NCBI GenBank assembly: GCA_965661105.1
Contig: CBFICR010000011.1
Span: forward strand, 1-64,000
Direction of reading: 5' to 3'
DNA from: Eutrophocola sp965661105
GTDB taxonomy: Bacteria > Pseudomonadota > Gammaproteobacteria > Pseudomonadales > Pseudohongiellaceae
Length of the DNA stretch: 64,000 bases
Shown here: positions 9,978-19,088 of the stretch, in pieces
How the letters are laid out: the number at the start of each line of letters is the position of its first letter
Position numbering within the stretch: position 1 is the first letter of the stretch
Position numbers and translations under genes: made by a program
Notes under the pieces: model-generated
The model's input: the letters and a program-made list of their open reading frames with translations, nothing else
Told to the model about the DNA's origin: nothing
Databases searched by the model: none

Positions 9978-10907
9978 ATGTGGCGTTTTATCGGGCTTCG
10001 AAGTTTACAGGCTATTCCGGTCATACTGGCTGTCATTACAGTGACTTTTTTTCTGGTACGCGCCGCTCCCGGTGGTCCGTTTTCCAGTGAGAAAGCAGTA
10101 TCACCCCAGGTGCAGGCAGCACTGGAAGCACAATATCGGCTGGATCAACCTCCCTTGCAACAATACGTCTCGTATCTTACTGATCTGGTTCAGGGAAATA
10201 TGGGGCCTTCTTTCTATTATCCGGGACGCAGCGTAGATGAACTCATTCTGCAGGGACTACCCATTACCGCAGAGCTTGGGTTATACGCCTTGTTGATTGC
10301 GGTCATAATCGGTAGCTTTGCCGGCGTCATTGCGGCCCTAAAACCCAATACCATGCAGGATTATGTCCCCATGAGCATAGCCATGGTGGGCATCTGCATG
10401 CCTTCATTTCTGCTTGGGCCTGTGCTGGTGCTGGTGTTTGGCATTATGCTGGATTGGCTGCCGGTATCAGGGTGGGGAAATTCTAACGGAGACAAGATTT
10501 TACCCAGTATCACTCTAGGCGCGATGTATGCTGCCTATATCGCCAGACTTAGCCGCTCCGGAATGCTGGAAGTCATGTCCCAGGATTATCTTCGTACCGC
10601 AAGAGCCAAAGGCCTGCCGGAATCCGTGGTAATTCTCAAGCATGCCTTAAGAGGAGGACTATTACCGGTAATAAGCTATCTAGGTCCGGCTTTTGCGGCC
10701 TTGTTGAGTGGCTCCTTTGTGGTGGAAACCATCTTTCAGATTCCCGGGCTTGGCAGATTCTATGTACAGGCTGCGTTTAACCGCGATTACACGATGATCC
10801 TTGGCACCACCGTTTTCCTTTCCACGCTGATTGTGGTGTTTAATTTACTTTCAGATATTGCTGCTGCCTGGGTTAATCCCAGATTACGGTACCAGTTCAA
10901 TAAATAA
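9978..10907 (+). CDS. oppB: Oligopeptide ABC transporter permease OppB
   Basis: This is the first of two integral-membrane permease subunits. It has about six predicted helices, beginning RSLQAIPVILAVITVTFFLVRAAPGGPF, the standard OppB/DppB N terminus. The cytoplasmic coupling (EAA) loop that contacts the ATPase is visible as DYLRTARAKGLPESVVILKHALRGGLLPV. At 309 residues it is typical. It starts 15 bases after oppA and its stop shares one base with the oppC start codon, so the four genes are one translationally coupled operon. Confidence 0.95.
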   Translation: MWRFIGLRSLQAIPVILAVITVTFFLVRAAPGGPFSSEKAVSPQVQAALEAQYRLDQPPLQQYVSYLTDLVQGNMGPSFYYPGRSVDELILQGLPITAELGLYALLIAVIIGSFAGVIAALKPNTMQDYVPMSIAMVGICMPSFLLGPVLVLVFGIMLDWLPVSGWGNSNGDKILPSITLGAMYAAYIARLSRSGMLEVMSQDYLRTARAKGLPESVVILKHALRGGLLPVISYLGPAFAALLSGSFVVETIFQIPGLGRFYVQAAFNRDYTMILGTTVFLSTLIVVFNLLSDIAAAWVNPRLRYQFNK

Positions 10908-11800
10908 TGACGCCAAAAATCTCTACACAGACACTTGATCACGACATTCCCAGAGGGACTTCTCTTTGGGAAGATGCCCTGGTCCGTTTACGTAAAAACA
11001 GACTGTCCATGCTTGGCCTGGGTTTTCTATTATTTGTAATGATAGTGTGTCTTCTCACCCCCTGGATTGCACCTTATGGCTATGAAGAACAAAATCTTCG
11101 CCTCGGAGCAATTCCACCATCAATGGAACACTGGTTGGGGACTGACACATTTGGCAGGGACATGCTAACCAGAATTATGTATGGCGGCAGAGTGTCATTG
11201 CTGGTGGGTTTTATTGCCACTTCCGTTGCTTTGCTTATAGGTGTCACTTATGGCGCTATTGCCGGTTATGCCGGGGGTAAAACTGATGCATTCATGATGC
11301 GCCTGGTGGACATTCTTTATGCGCTCCCGTTTATGATCTTCATTATTCTGCTGATGGTGGTATTTGGGCGCAATCTGTTATTGCTGTTTCTGGCAATCGG
11401 CGCCGTCGAGTGGTTGGTGATGGCAAGAATTGTGCGTGGACAGATCCAGAGTCTCAGGCAACAGGAATATGTAGAAGCCGCTATCTCATTAGGTTTATCG
11501 CCGGCGGCAATCATTATGAAGCATTTAATTCCCAACGCCCTCGGACCAGTAATTGTCTATACCACACTGACCATCCCCAATGTGATGTTGCTGGAGGCTT
11601 TTTTAAGCTTTCTTGGTCTTGGTATTCAACCGCCAGAATCCTCATGGGGATTGCTTATTTCCTATGGTGTGGAAACAATGGAGGAATATCCCTGGTTGCT
11701 TATTTTTCCGGGACTGGCCTTAACCACTACATTATTTGCGCTTAATTTTCTCGGCGATGGACTGCGCGATGCCCTCGACCCGAAAGCCTCAAGAGATTAA
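10907..11800 (+). CDS. oppC: Oligopeptide ABC transporter permease OppC
   Basis: This is the second permease subunit, with a typical OppC N-terminal cytoplasmic tail (GTSLWEDALVRLRKNRLSMLG) before the first membrane helix. A periplasmic segment contains HWLGTDTFGRDMLTRIMYGGR, a hallmark of DppC/OppC. The EAA loop is EYVEAAISLGLSPAAIIMKHLIPN. At 297 residues it is of normal length. The start codon overlaps the oppB stop by one base. Together with OppB it would form the translocation path. Confidence 0.95.
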   Translation: MTPKISTQTLDHDIPRGTSLWEDALVRLRKNRLSMLGLGFLLFVMIVCLLTPWIAPYGYEEQNLRLGAIPPSMEHWLGTDTFGRDMLTRIMYGGRVSLLVGFIATSVALLIGVTYGAIAGYAGGKTDAFMMRLVDILYALPFMIFIILLMVVFGRNLLLLFLAIGAVEWLVMARIVRGQIQSLRQQEYVEAAISLGLSPAAIIMKHLIPNALGPVIVYTTLTIPNVMLLEAFLSFLGLGIQPPESSWGLLISYGVETMEEYPWLLIFPGLALTTTLFALNFLGDGLRDALDPKASRD

Positions 11801-11812
11801 ATAACCCCTATT

Positions 11813-13432
11813 ATGTCACTACTACAGGTACAGGATCTGTCCATATATTTCCACACTCGTAATGGGGTGGTAAAAGCTGTGGATGGCATCAGTTTCGAGG
11901 TAGACGCAGGAAAGACTTTCGCTATTATCGGGGAATCCGGTTCCGGGAAATCGGTTGCCTGTTACAGCATGCTGGGTTTGGTTCCCATGCCGCCGGGCAA
12001 GATTGAAGCCGGCAAGGTCATGTTCCAGGGACGCGACCTTTTGACCTTGACGGAAAAGGAATTACGTAAGGTCCGCGGGAAGGGGATTTCAATAATTTTT
12101 CAGGATCCGATGACGACCCTTAACCCTTTCCTGAAAATAGGGGATCAGTTAATGGAACCCCTCAGACTCCATTTTGGCTTGAGCAAGAAGGAAGCCTGGC
12201 AAAGAAGTATCGACATTCTGGAAGAAGTCGGTATCAAGAATGCCGCACAACGCATGAATGCCTGGCCTTTCGAATTTTCAGGCGGGATGCGCCAACGTGT
12301 GGTAATTGCCATGGCCCTGGTTACCGAGCCGGAAATTATTATCGCGGACGAGCCAACTACTGCCCTGGACGTTACTGTTCAGGCGCAGATTCTCAAACTG
12401 TTAAAAGAGCTCCAGGAACGACGCAATATTGGCGTTATTTTTATCAGTCATGACCTGAGCGTGGTAGCGGATATCGCCGATGAAATTGGGGTCATGCAAT
12501 ATGGCAAATTCGTGGAGCAGGGTGATAGAAATGCTATCTTCAACAATCCCCGGGACGAATATACCCGCAAGCTATTGGCGGCGGTACCAGGGACACAAAA
12601 GGTCTGCGCCTCACAATCGCCTGCTGCAATGATAAAAATTGAAGACCTCGTCGTCGAATTTCCGGGGGGAAAAAACCAGGACACGGTAATTGCCGTCAAT
12701 TCCGTTAGCCTTGATATTAATCGCCATGAAATCCTCGGCCTGGTTGGCGAATCCGGATCGGGTAAATCTACGCTCGGACGTGCAATCACTCGCCTGGTGA
12801 CACCAACATCGGGAAAGATTTATTTCAACGACGAAGAAATCAGTCATTACTCGTTGGCCAGAATGAAACCGCTGAGACGGCATATGCAGATTATTTTTCA
12901 GGATCCTTATGCCAGTCTGAATCCGCGTATGACGGTATATGACACATTGGCAGAACCGCTTTTATTGCATGGCATCTGCAAACGCAAGGATCTGGAAGCC
13001 CAGGTGTTCGCATTGATGGATTCTGTCGGCCTGTCCCGGGAAAGCGTGCTGCGCTATCCCCATGAGTTTTCGGGTGGGCAGCGGCAACGTATTGCCATTG
13101 GTCGCGCTATTGCCACAAAACCCGAATTCATAGTGGCTGATGAACCGGTTTCCGCTCTGGACGTTACTATTCAGGCACAAATACTTGACCTGTTACTGGA
13201 ATTGGTTGAACGCTTTGATCTGACCATGTTGTTTATCTCCCATGACCTTGGGGTAGTGCGCTATTTATCCGACCGGATCGTGGTAATGAAAGAAGGTGTG
13301 CTGGTTGAAACCGGGTCTGTCAGTGAGGTATTTGACTCGCCAAGCCAGGATTATACCAAGGCCTTGCTTGATGCCATTCCAGGCAAGTCACTGCTGGACG
13401 GTCTTTCACCCCCGCTGAAAGACCCGCTTTAA
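11813..13432 (+). CDS. oppDF: Fused OppD-OppF peptide transporter ATPase
   Basis: Two complete ABC ATPase modules are joined in one 539-residue chain. Module 1 has Walker A GESGSGKS at 40-47 and signature FSGGMRQRV. Module 2 has GESGSGKS at 312-319 and signature FSGGQRQRI. Each has the peptide-family tail after the H-loop (SHDLSVV and SHDLGVV). In E. coli Opp these are two genes. Fused forms are known in GsiA/YejF-type systems, so this is an accepted variant. It powers import through OppBC. The gene starts 12 bases after oppC. Its stop codon overlaps the stop of convergent gloB. Confidence 0.93.
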   Translation: MSLLQVQDLSIYFHTRNGVVKAVDGISFEVDAGKTFAIIGESGSGKSVACYSMLGLVPMPPGKIEAGKVMFQGRDLLTLTEKELRKVRGKGISIIFQDPMTTLNPFLKIGDQLMEPLRLHFGLSKKEAWQRSIDILEEVGIKNAAQRMNAWPFEFSGGMRQRVVIAMALVTEPEIIIADEPTTALDVTVQAQILKLLKELQERRNIGVIFISHDLSVVADIADEIGVMQYGKFVEQGDRNAIFNNPRDEYTRKLLAAVPGTQKVCASQSPAAMIKIEDLVVEFPGGKNQDTVIAVNSVSLDINRHEILGLVGESGSGKSTLGRAITRLVTPTSGKIYFNDEEISHYSLARMKPLRRHMQIIFQDPYASLNPRMTVYDTLAEPLLLHGICKRKDLEAQVFALMDSVGLSRESVLRYPHEFSGGQRQRIAIGRAIATKPEFIVADEPVSALDVTIQAQILDLLLELVERFDLTMLFISHDLGVVRYLSDRIVVMKEGVLVETGSVSEVFDSPSQDYTKALLDAIPGKSLLDGLSPPLKDPL

Positions 13433-14211
13433 AACGAATCTTTCCATCCACGAATCGCGCCAAACACTTCTTCGGGAACCTGTAATTGCCGTCCACTGTG
13501 TTTATTTGCTGCCGCAATAATTTCCTGCTCCCCACAACGAAGAAAAGGGTTGGTATCCAGCTCTGCTTTTATGCTGGTAGGGACAGTGGGGATACCCTTG
13601 CGACGCTTTTCTTTTTCCTGCTCAACGCGCTGTGCCAATGTTTTATTTTCAGGCGTTACCGCACTGGCAAAAGCAAGGTTTGCAAGGGTGTATTCATGGG
13701 CACAATAAACCAGAGTTTCAGCAGGCAAGCGCGCAAGCTTCTGCAGTGATTCATGCATCATGGGAAATGTGCCTTCGAAAACTCTGCCACAGCCTCCGGC
13801 AAACAGGGTGTCACCACAGAACAGCACTGGTGTGTCACTTTCTTCAGCTGCATTGAAGTAGGCAATATGGTCCAGTGTATGGCCTGGAATTTCCAGCACC
13901 TTGAATGTGTTACCCAGAATATTAATCTGGCTACCTTCCCTGACAGTATGCGTCACCGCAGGAATATTTGCTGAGTCCGGCCCATAAACCGGCACCTGGT
14001 AATTTTCCAGCAACTGGTTAATGCCACCGGTATGATCACCATGGTGATGGGTAATGATTATGACCGCAAGATTCAGGTTGTTTTCCTTCAAATATTGAAG
14101 AACCGGCTCGGCATCACCCGGATCGACGATACCGCAATCACGACTACCAGGCTCTCTGAACAGCCAAAGATAGTTATCATTAAAAGCCTGAATGGGTGTG
14201 ACTTCCAGCAT
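13429..14211 (-). CDS. gloB: Hydroxyacylglutathione hydrolase (glyoxalase II)
   Basis: GloB hydrolyses S-lactoylglutathione to lactate and glutathione, the second step of methylglyoxal detoxification. It is a metallo-beta-lactamase-fold enzyme with the dinuclear metal motif THHHGDHTGG (ligands His55, His57, Asp59, His60). Further ligands lie in IPGHTLDHI, in the FCGDTLFAGGCGR segment and in YCAHEYT. The length, 260 residues, matches the family (about 251-260). The C-terminal helix bundle for substrate binding is present (NPFLRCGEQEI). It is divergent from the following methyltransferase, the same gloB/yafS/rnhA/dnaQ neighbourhood as E. coli. Confidence 0.96.
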   Translation of the reverse strand: MLEVTPIQAFNDNYLWLFREPGSRDCGIVDPGDAEPVLQYLKENNLNLAVIIITHHHGDHTGGINQLLENYQVPVYGPDSANIPAVTHTVREGSQINILGNTFKVLEIPGHTLDHIAYFNAAEESDTPVLFCGDTLFAGGCGRVFEGTFPMMHESLQKLARLPAETLVYCAHEYTLANLAFASAVTPENKTLAQRVEQEKEKRRKGIPTVPTSIKAELDTNPFLRCGEQEIIAAANKHSGRQLQVPEEVFGAIRGWKDSF

Positions 14212-14311
14212 GGTATTGCCCCTGTTTTGTATAGTTGGTTTAGGCTAATGATGGCTCCGGTTTGGTCGCCAGCACAACCAGACTCAGGTATGATACCCAA
14301 TTTAAACAACC

Positions 14312-15124
14312 ATGTCGGGCAGCAAGGTGATCTGGAAAAGTAACAGGGAAAATCTCGACAGTCCTGGCTTTTATGATGCCATGAGTCAGTGGTATGAAAC
14401 TCCGCTTGGCAATCGTCTTCGCGAAGTAGAAATGTCTTTACTGGACCGTTGCCTGCCCAGGCGTTTTGGCTACCATCTGCTGCAAATTGGCTGTGCCAAT
14501 TTCCCGATGTATGAAAATAGCCCGGTAGGGCACAAGTTTTCCATTACCCATAACAACAATCTTGCCGGTCATGGTATTGCCGCCAGGGGAGAAGCTATCC
14601 CCCTGACCAGCGAATCAGTTGATGTGGTCTTACTTCACCACGCTCTGGATTATTCTTCCTTTCAGCACCAGTTATTGCGAGAAGTATCGCGTGTACTCAT
14701 TGCCGGAGGGCACATTGTTATTGTGGGTTTTAATCCTGTCAGCAGCTGGGGGCTTAGAACCCGCTTCCCTGGGCATAAAATGCACCCCTGGAATGGACGG
14801 CTTTTAAGCACTTCACGTATATCGGACTGGCTGAAATTACTGGATTTCCAGATTGAGCAGGTCCGTTATGGAGCCTATACACTGCCAATCAATTCGCCAG
14901 GTGTTATCAAGTATTCAAGTTTGCTGGAACGCCTCGCATCACGCCTGAACTGGCCAACAGGTGGGGTTTACATGATTTCTGCAAGAAAGCAGGTATTGCC
15001 CCTCACGCCTATTCAAACCTCGTGGCGAGAATTTGCCAGCGCTAATGTCGGCATGCCCATTGCAGAAAATATTACCCGCGTATCGAGAGACTTGCGGGCG
15101 GCCAGCAATGAAGAAAACTCCTGA
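14312..15124 (+). CDS. YafS-like SAM-dependent methyltransferase family protein
   Basis: This is a class I methyltransferase-like protein of 270 residues. The motif I position reads LLQIGCANFPMY, lacking the usual acidic residue and GxG. Later motifs are better: VDVVLLHHALDYS, then LLREVSRVLIAGGHIVIVGFNPVS. It matches E. coli YafS as I remember it (FHLLKIG, LLREADRVL, ISGFNPLS), and the gene sits in the same place between gloB and rnhA. No substrate is known for the family. The start at 14312 is the first ATG. Another in-frame ATG lies at MSQWYETPLG, which is close to where family similarity begins, so the start is uncertain. SAM binding is inferred from fold similarity. Confidence 0.8.
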   Translation: MSGSKVIWKSNRENLDSPGFYDAMSQWYETPLGNRLREVEMSLLDRCLPRRFGYHLLQIGCANFPMYENSPVGHKFSITHNNNLAGHGIAARGEAIPLTSESVDVVLLHHALDYSSFQHQLLREVSRVLIAGGHIVIVGFNPVSSWGLRTRFPGHKMHPWNGRLLSTSRISDWLKLLDFQIEQVRYGAYTLPINSPGVIKYSSLLERLASRLNWPTGGVYMISARKQVLPLTPIQTSWREFASANVGMPIAENITRVSRDLRAASNEENS

Positions 15125-15132
15125 GTAATTCA

Positions 15133-15570
15133 ATGACAGATCAGATCAGGATTTATACAGATGGTGCTTGCAGGGGCAATCCCGGGCCTGGCGGATGGGG
15201 AGCGGTTCTCATGCATGGCGACAAGATCAAGAAACTTTATGGGGGAGAACGGGAAACCACCAATAACCGTATGGAACTAACCGCAGTGATCAAAGCCCTG
15301 GAATGTATCAAGGGTAACAAGTGGCCTTTGGAAATAACATCTGATTCAAAGTATGTGCTGCAGGGCATTACTGAATGGATAGATGGATGGAAGCGACGGG
15401 GTTGGCGTAATGCCAGCAAAAAACCTGTAATGAATGTAGATCTCTGGCAGCGCCTGGACGAACTGGTACAGCCTTTTGAAATAAGCTGGCATTGGGTAAA
15501 AGGACATAGCGGGCATCCGGAAAACGAAATGGCTGATCAATTGGCCAATCAGGGCATTGATGAGTTGTAA
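15133..15570 (+). CDS. rnhA: Ribonuclease HI
   Basis: RNase HI cleaves the RNA strand of RNA-DNA hybrids, removing R-loops and primers. All four acidic catalytic residues are visible: Asp10 in IYTDGAC, Glu48 in NNRMELTA, Asp71 in TSDSKYV and Asp135 in MADQLA. The conserved GNPGPGGWGA and VKGHSGHPENE segments are present, and so is the basic handle region (DGWKRRGWRN). At 145 residues it is slightly shorter than E. coli (155) at the C terminus. It begins eight bases after the methyltransferase stop. dnaQ follows in the same direction, not divergent as in E. coli. Confidence 0.97.
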   Translation: MTDQIRIYTDGACRGNPGPGGWGAVLMHGDKIKKLYGGERETTNNRMELTAVIKALECIKGNKWPLEITSDSKYVLQGITEWIDGWKRRGWRNASKKPVMNVDLWQRLDELVQPFEISWHWVKGHSGHPENEMADQLANQGIDEL

Positions 15571-15629
15571 TTATGCCTCTGGATTCGATTGATATTTAAC
15601 TGCAGACACAATGGATAAATAGCGAAAAT

Positions 15630-16337
15630 ATGCGACAAATTGTACTTGATACGGAAACTACAGGACTGGATCCAGCCCAGGGACATAAGGTCATTGAAAT
15701 TGGCTGCGTAGAACTGATCAACAGGAAGCTTACCGGCAATCATTTTCACGTCTACATCAATCCACAAAGAGAAATTGAAGCCGCGGCGCTTGAGGTCCAT
15801 GGCATCACAAACCATTTTCTCGCTGACAAGCCTTTATTTAATGATATAGCTGAAAGTTTTGTTGAATTTGTCAGCGGTGCCGAGCTGGTTATCCATAATG
15901 CACCATTTGATATTGGCTTCCTGGATCATGAACTGGCAGCCTTGAATAAAAACTATAAACCAATGCAGGATTACTGCCAAATTCTGGACTCCCTGGTCAT
16001 GGCCAGGAAAAAGCACCCCGGTCAGAAGAACAATCTTGATGCCTTATGCAAACGCTATATGGTAGATAACACCCAGCGTGATCTCCACGGTGCCTTGCTT
16101 GATGCGGAAATTCTTGCTGACGTCTATTTAATGATGACTGGCGGTCAGTCCAGCTTTTCCCTGGTAGATGAAGAGAGTTCCGAACAAAGATCTGCACAGC
16201 AATTAAGACGACTTTCTACGCAGCGCAAGCCTTTAAAAATCATCAGGGCAACGGATGATGAAGTTTCAGCGCATGAGGCCCGGCTTATGGAAATTGACAA
16301 AGCAGCAGAAAATGGATGTTTGTGGTTAAAAAATTAA
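15630..16337 (+). CDS. dnaQ: DNA polymerase III epsilon subunit (3'-5' proofreading exonuclease)
   Basis: The epsilon subunit proofreads for the replicative polymerase and binds alpha (DnaE) through its C terminus. Exo I is LDTETTGLD (Asp7, Glu9). Exo II is IHNAPFDIGFLDHEL. Exo III carries the late His and Asp (RDLHGALLDAEILADVYL), typical of the DEDDh group. At 235 residues it is near the E. coli length (243). The segment after about residue 180 is the flexible linker plus the alpha-binding tail. It follows rnhA with a 59-base gap on the same strand, a compact replication-repair pair. Confidence 0.96.
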   Translation: MRQIVLDTETTGLDPAQGHKVIEIGCVELINRKLTGNHFHVYINPQREIEAAALEVHGITNHFLADKPLFNDIAESFVEFVSGAELVIHNAPFDIGFLDHELAALNKNYKPMQDYCQILDSLVMARKKHPGQKNNLDALCKRYMVDNTQRDLHGALLDAEILADVYLMMTGGQSSFSLVDEESSEQRSAQQLRRLSTQRKPLKIIRATDDEVSAHEARLMEIDKAAENGCLWLKN

Positions 16338-16459
16338 CGCTTCCGACTTCAGTATTTCTTGAAGCAGGGCGCGCTCGTGCATATAATCTTTGGCCTTCTA
16401 TACATATGTAATCTCATGCAAACCCTTGAATTCCAACCTCTAATCTATAAGGAATGACA

Positions 16460-17809
16460 ATGGAAGTGCTAGAAATGGATACCGCTATGATGGTGTCTGG
16501 CATCATTCTTGTAATCACCTTTGTGGGAATCTTTACCGAAGGTGTACATGGTTTTCACCGCGCAAAATTTGCTCTTGGTGGCGCCGGTGCAATGGTATTG
16601 GCAGGGCAGTATTTTGGTTTTTACAGCCCTGATCTGGCGATCGAATCTATCGACTGGAATGTAATATTCCTGTTAGGCGCAATGATGACTGTGGTGGCTA
16701 TCATGATCCCCACGGGGGGCTTCCAGATGCTGGCATATCGAATTGCCGATTTCAGTAAGGGGCGCCTGTTCCTGCTTCTGGCCATGATGGGAACACTGGT
16801 CACCGTATTATCTCTTCTGCTGGACAATGTCACCACGGTAGTTATTTTCGGCCCACTCATCATTCTTATCTGCCAGTCCATGAAAGTTAACCCGATTCCG
16901 TATCTTCTGGCCGCTGCCTTACTGTCCGATACAGGTGGTGTCGCTACTCTGGTGGGTGATCCCCCCAACCTGATGATCGGTTCTGCTGCAGGCATTGATT
17001 TCAATACTTTCTTTTACCATATGGGCGGCATCGTCTTCGTGGCCTGGGTTGCAACGCTGTTTTCATTAAAGTTTATCTTCAAGAAAGAGCTGGCCGAGAA
17101 ACCCGTTTTACAGGATTTCAGTCAGCAGGAAGAAATGAAAGACCCTTATACCTGGAAAGTTTCACTGATTGTTCTCGGAATTATGGTCGTGGGCTTTATC
17201 ATGCATAGAACCCTGCATTGGGAAGCCTGGTTTGTTGCCGGTATGGGTCTTACTTTGCTGGTGTTTTTTGGTAAAGATGTCGACATGGATGAGCATTTTG
17301 CAGACGTAGAATTAACGCTGCTGATGTTCTTCATGGCATTGTTTATTATTGTTGGTGGTGTAGAGCATAGCCACTTCCTTGAATACATTGGCCAGTTTAT
17401 TCTGCCTTTCGTTCGCGAAGATCTGCTTACTGCATGTATCCTGTTAATGTGGGTGGCCGCTATTATGTCCGCTTTCATCGACAACATTCCTTTCACTGCA
17501 GCCATGATTCCTATCATTCTTGGTCTTGAGCAGCAGGGCGTGAATGTTAATGCACTGTGGTGGGCACTGGCTGCCGGTGTTGGCATGGGCGGTAATGGTA
17601 GTCACCTTGGCTCAACTGCCAATGTTTTTATTGTGACTATTTCAGAAAAACTGGCCAAGGATGAAGGTAATCCAAGCCTCGCCATTACGCCTGGGCTATG
17701 GTTTAGAAAAGGTGCACCAATCATGGTGCTGACACTGATTATATGTTCCATCATCATGACAGCGTTTTTCGGTTTTTACAGTAACCCAAATGCCGCAATT
17801 GGCCTGTAA
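16460..17809 (+). CDS. ArsB/NhaD-type ion transporter (SLC13-like permease)
   Basis: This is a polytopic inner-membrane protein of about 449 residues with roughly 11 hydrophobic segments. It has the ion-transporter-superfamily motifs LLDNVTTVVIFGPLI and GGVATLVGDPPNLMIGSAAG, repeated in inverted form as FIDNIPFTAAMIPII and GMGGNGSHLGSTANV. Such motifs occur in Na+/H+ antiporters of the NhaD type, arsenite exporters and anion symporters, so the substrate is undecided. No arsenic-resistance genes are nearby. Two ATGs (16454 and 16460) compete. AAGGA at 16449-16453 touches the first and is six bases before the second, so I chose 16460. The gene stands alone with its own terminator. Confidence 0.85.
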   Translation: MEVLEMDTAMMVSGIILVITFVGIFTEGVHGFHRAKFALGGAGAMVLAGQYFGFYSPDLAIESIDWNVIFLLGAMMTVVAIMIPTGGFQMLAYRIADFSKGRLFLLLAMMGTLVTVLSLLLDNVTTVVIFGPLIILICQSMKVNPIPYLLAAALLSDTGGVATLVGDPPNLMIGSAAGIDFNTFFYHMGGIVFVAWVATLFSLKFIFKKELAEKPVLQDFSQQEEMKDPYTWKVSLIVLGIMVVGFIMHRTLHWEAWFVAGMGLTLLVFFGKDVDMDEHFADVELTLLMFFMALFIIVGGVEHSHFLEYIGQFILPFVREDLLTACILLMWVAAIMSAFIDNIPFTAAMIPIILGLEQQGVNVNALWWALAAGVGMGGNGSHLGSTANVFIVTISEKLAKDEGNPSLAITPGLWFRKGAPIMVLTLIICSIIMTAFFGFYSNPNAAIGL

Positions 17810-17890
17810 TGCTGAAGTGCCAGATCGCTTGATAGTAATTATTTAGATGATTTAATAATTACATACCGGCATTAGTATTGCCGAAAAATG

Positions 17891-17924
17891 AAAGGATCTG
17901 CCGTAAGACGACAGATCCTTTTTC
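17891..17924 (+). terminator. Rho-independent terminator after the ion transporter gene
   Basis: GGATCTG (17894-17900) pairs with CAGATCC (17912-17918) across an 11-base loop. It is preceded by AAA and followed by TTTTT. Confidence 0.85.
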
Positions 17925-18009
17925 TTAATAGTATATTTAATCTTATAGATTCAGTTTATTGTGTTTTTAAAGGCAAAATCAGAGTCTATAACTTTCTGGA
18001 GTATTAATT

Positions 18010-19062
18010 TTGGGATTCATTTCTGAATACGGACTTTTTCTGGCCAAAACCCTCACTATAGTTGCCGCTGTACTCATTATCATGTCAGCGGCATTAGCCA
18101 ATGCCATGAAGCAAAAGAAAGAAGGCAAGGGCGCGATTACGGTTACTCATCTCAATAAGGAACTTGATCATTTAAGTGATGCGATCAAAAATGTTGTGGA
18201 AAATGAGCAATATTTAAAAGAGGCTGCGAAGGTTGCCAAGAAAAAACTGAAACAGGAAAAGAAGGCCCTTAAAAAGTCTGGTAATGCTGAAGAAGAAAAA
18301 AAACGCCTGTATGTTATCGATTTTGATGGCGACCCAAAAGCCAGCCAGGTAGAGGAACTACGCCAGGCGATTACGGCGGTTCTGGCCATGGTTCGTGAAG
18401 GCAAGGATGAAGTGCTGCTACGCCTGGAAAGCCCCGGCGGCATGGTTCATGCCTATGGACTGGCAGCCTCACAATTACACCGGGTACGCAGTAAAAATAT
18501 TCCGCTTACCATTTGTGTAGACAAAGTAGCGGCAAGCGGAGGCTACATGATGGCCTGTGTCGCCAGTCAACTTATTGCAGCGCCTTTTGCCTATATAGGC
18601 TCTATTGGCGTACTGGTCCAGATCCCCAATTTTCATCGTTTGCTGAAAGAAAAGAATGTCGACTATGAAATGGTGACCGCAGGCGAATACAAGAGAACCC
18701 TGACCATGTTTGGTGAAAACACGGATCAGGGTCGACAGAAGATGCTCGAGGATGTGAAAGAAGTCCATGACTTGTTCAAGGATTTTATCAAGGAGTCGCG
18801 TCCGGCGATGGATATCGAGAAACTGGCTACCGGTGAAACCTGGCTAGGCAGTCGTGCTCTTACCTTGGGTTTGGTGGATGCTGTAGGGACCAGTGATGAG
18901 TATATTATTACTGCCTGCAAAGGCGCGGACGTATACCATGTGGCCTATGAGAAGAAAAAGAATATCGCGGATAAAATAGGTAAGATGATGGAGTCCGCTC
19001 TCGATAACACAGTCATGCGCTGGTTGCACCGTGGTAAAAGCAAAGACGAGCTGTATTCCTGA
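18010..19062 (+). CDS. sohB: Membrane-bound S49 protease SohB
   Basis: SohB is a signal-peptide-peptidase-family (S49) serine protease anchored in the inner membrane with its active site in the periplasm. The N-terminal membrane helix is at about residues 9-32 (FLAKTLTIVAAVLIIMSAAL). A Lys/Glu-rich, probably helical linker follows to residue 100, then the S49 domain. The Ser-Lys dyad is Ser176 in KVAASGGYM and Lys228 in AGEYKRTLT. At 350 residues it equals E. coli SohB (349). The start is TTG at 18010, supported by GGAG at 17998-18001 eight bases upstream. The natural substrate is unknown. It is convergent with the cysI operon. Confidence 0.93.
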   Translation: MGFISEYGLFLAKTLTIVAAVLIIMSAALANAMKQKKEGKGAITVTHLNKELDHLSDAIKNVVENEQYLKEAAKVAKKKLKQEKKALKKSGNAEEEKKRLYVIDFDGDPKASQVEELRQAITAVLAMVREGKDEVLLRLESPGGMVHAYGLAASQLHRVRSKNIPLTICVDKVAASGGYMMACVASQLIAAPFAYIGSIGVLVQIPNFHRLLKEKNVDYEMVTAGEYKRTLTMFGENTDQGRQKMLEDVKEVHDLFKDFIKESRPAMDIEKLATGETWLGSRALTLGLVDAVGTSDEYIITACKGADVYHVAYEKKKNIADKIGKMMESALDNTVMRWLHRGKSKDELYS

Positions 19063-19088
19063 TTAAGTTAAGTGTTTTAACTGAAAAG

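Noticed and set aside
16460..17809. Arsenite exporter ArsB.
   Set aside because: Motifs are shared by several ion transporters, and no arsR, arsC or arsH lies nearby. Left as a general family call.
19066..19082. AGTTAA/TTAACT hairpin between sohB and the DUF934 gene as a two-way terminator.
   Set aside because: Stem of six AT-rich pairs without a T run. Too weak to call.
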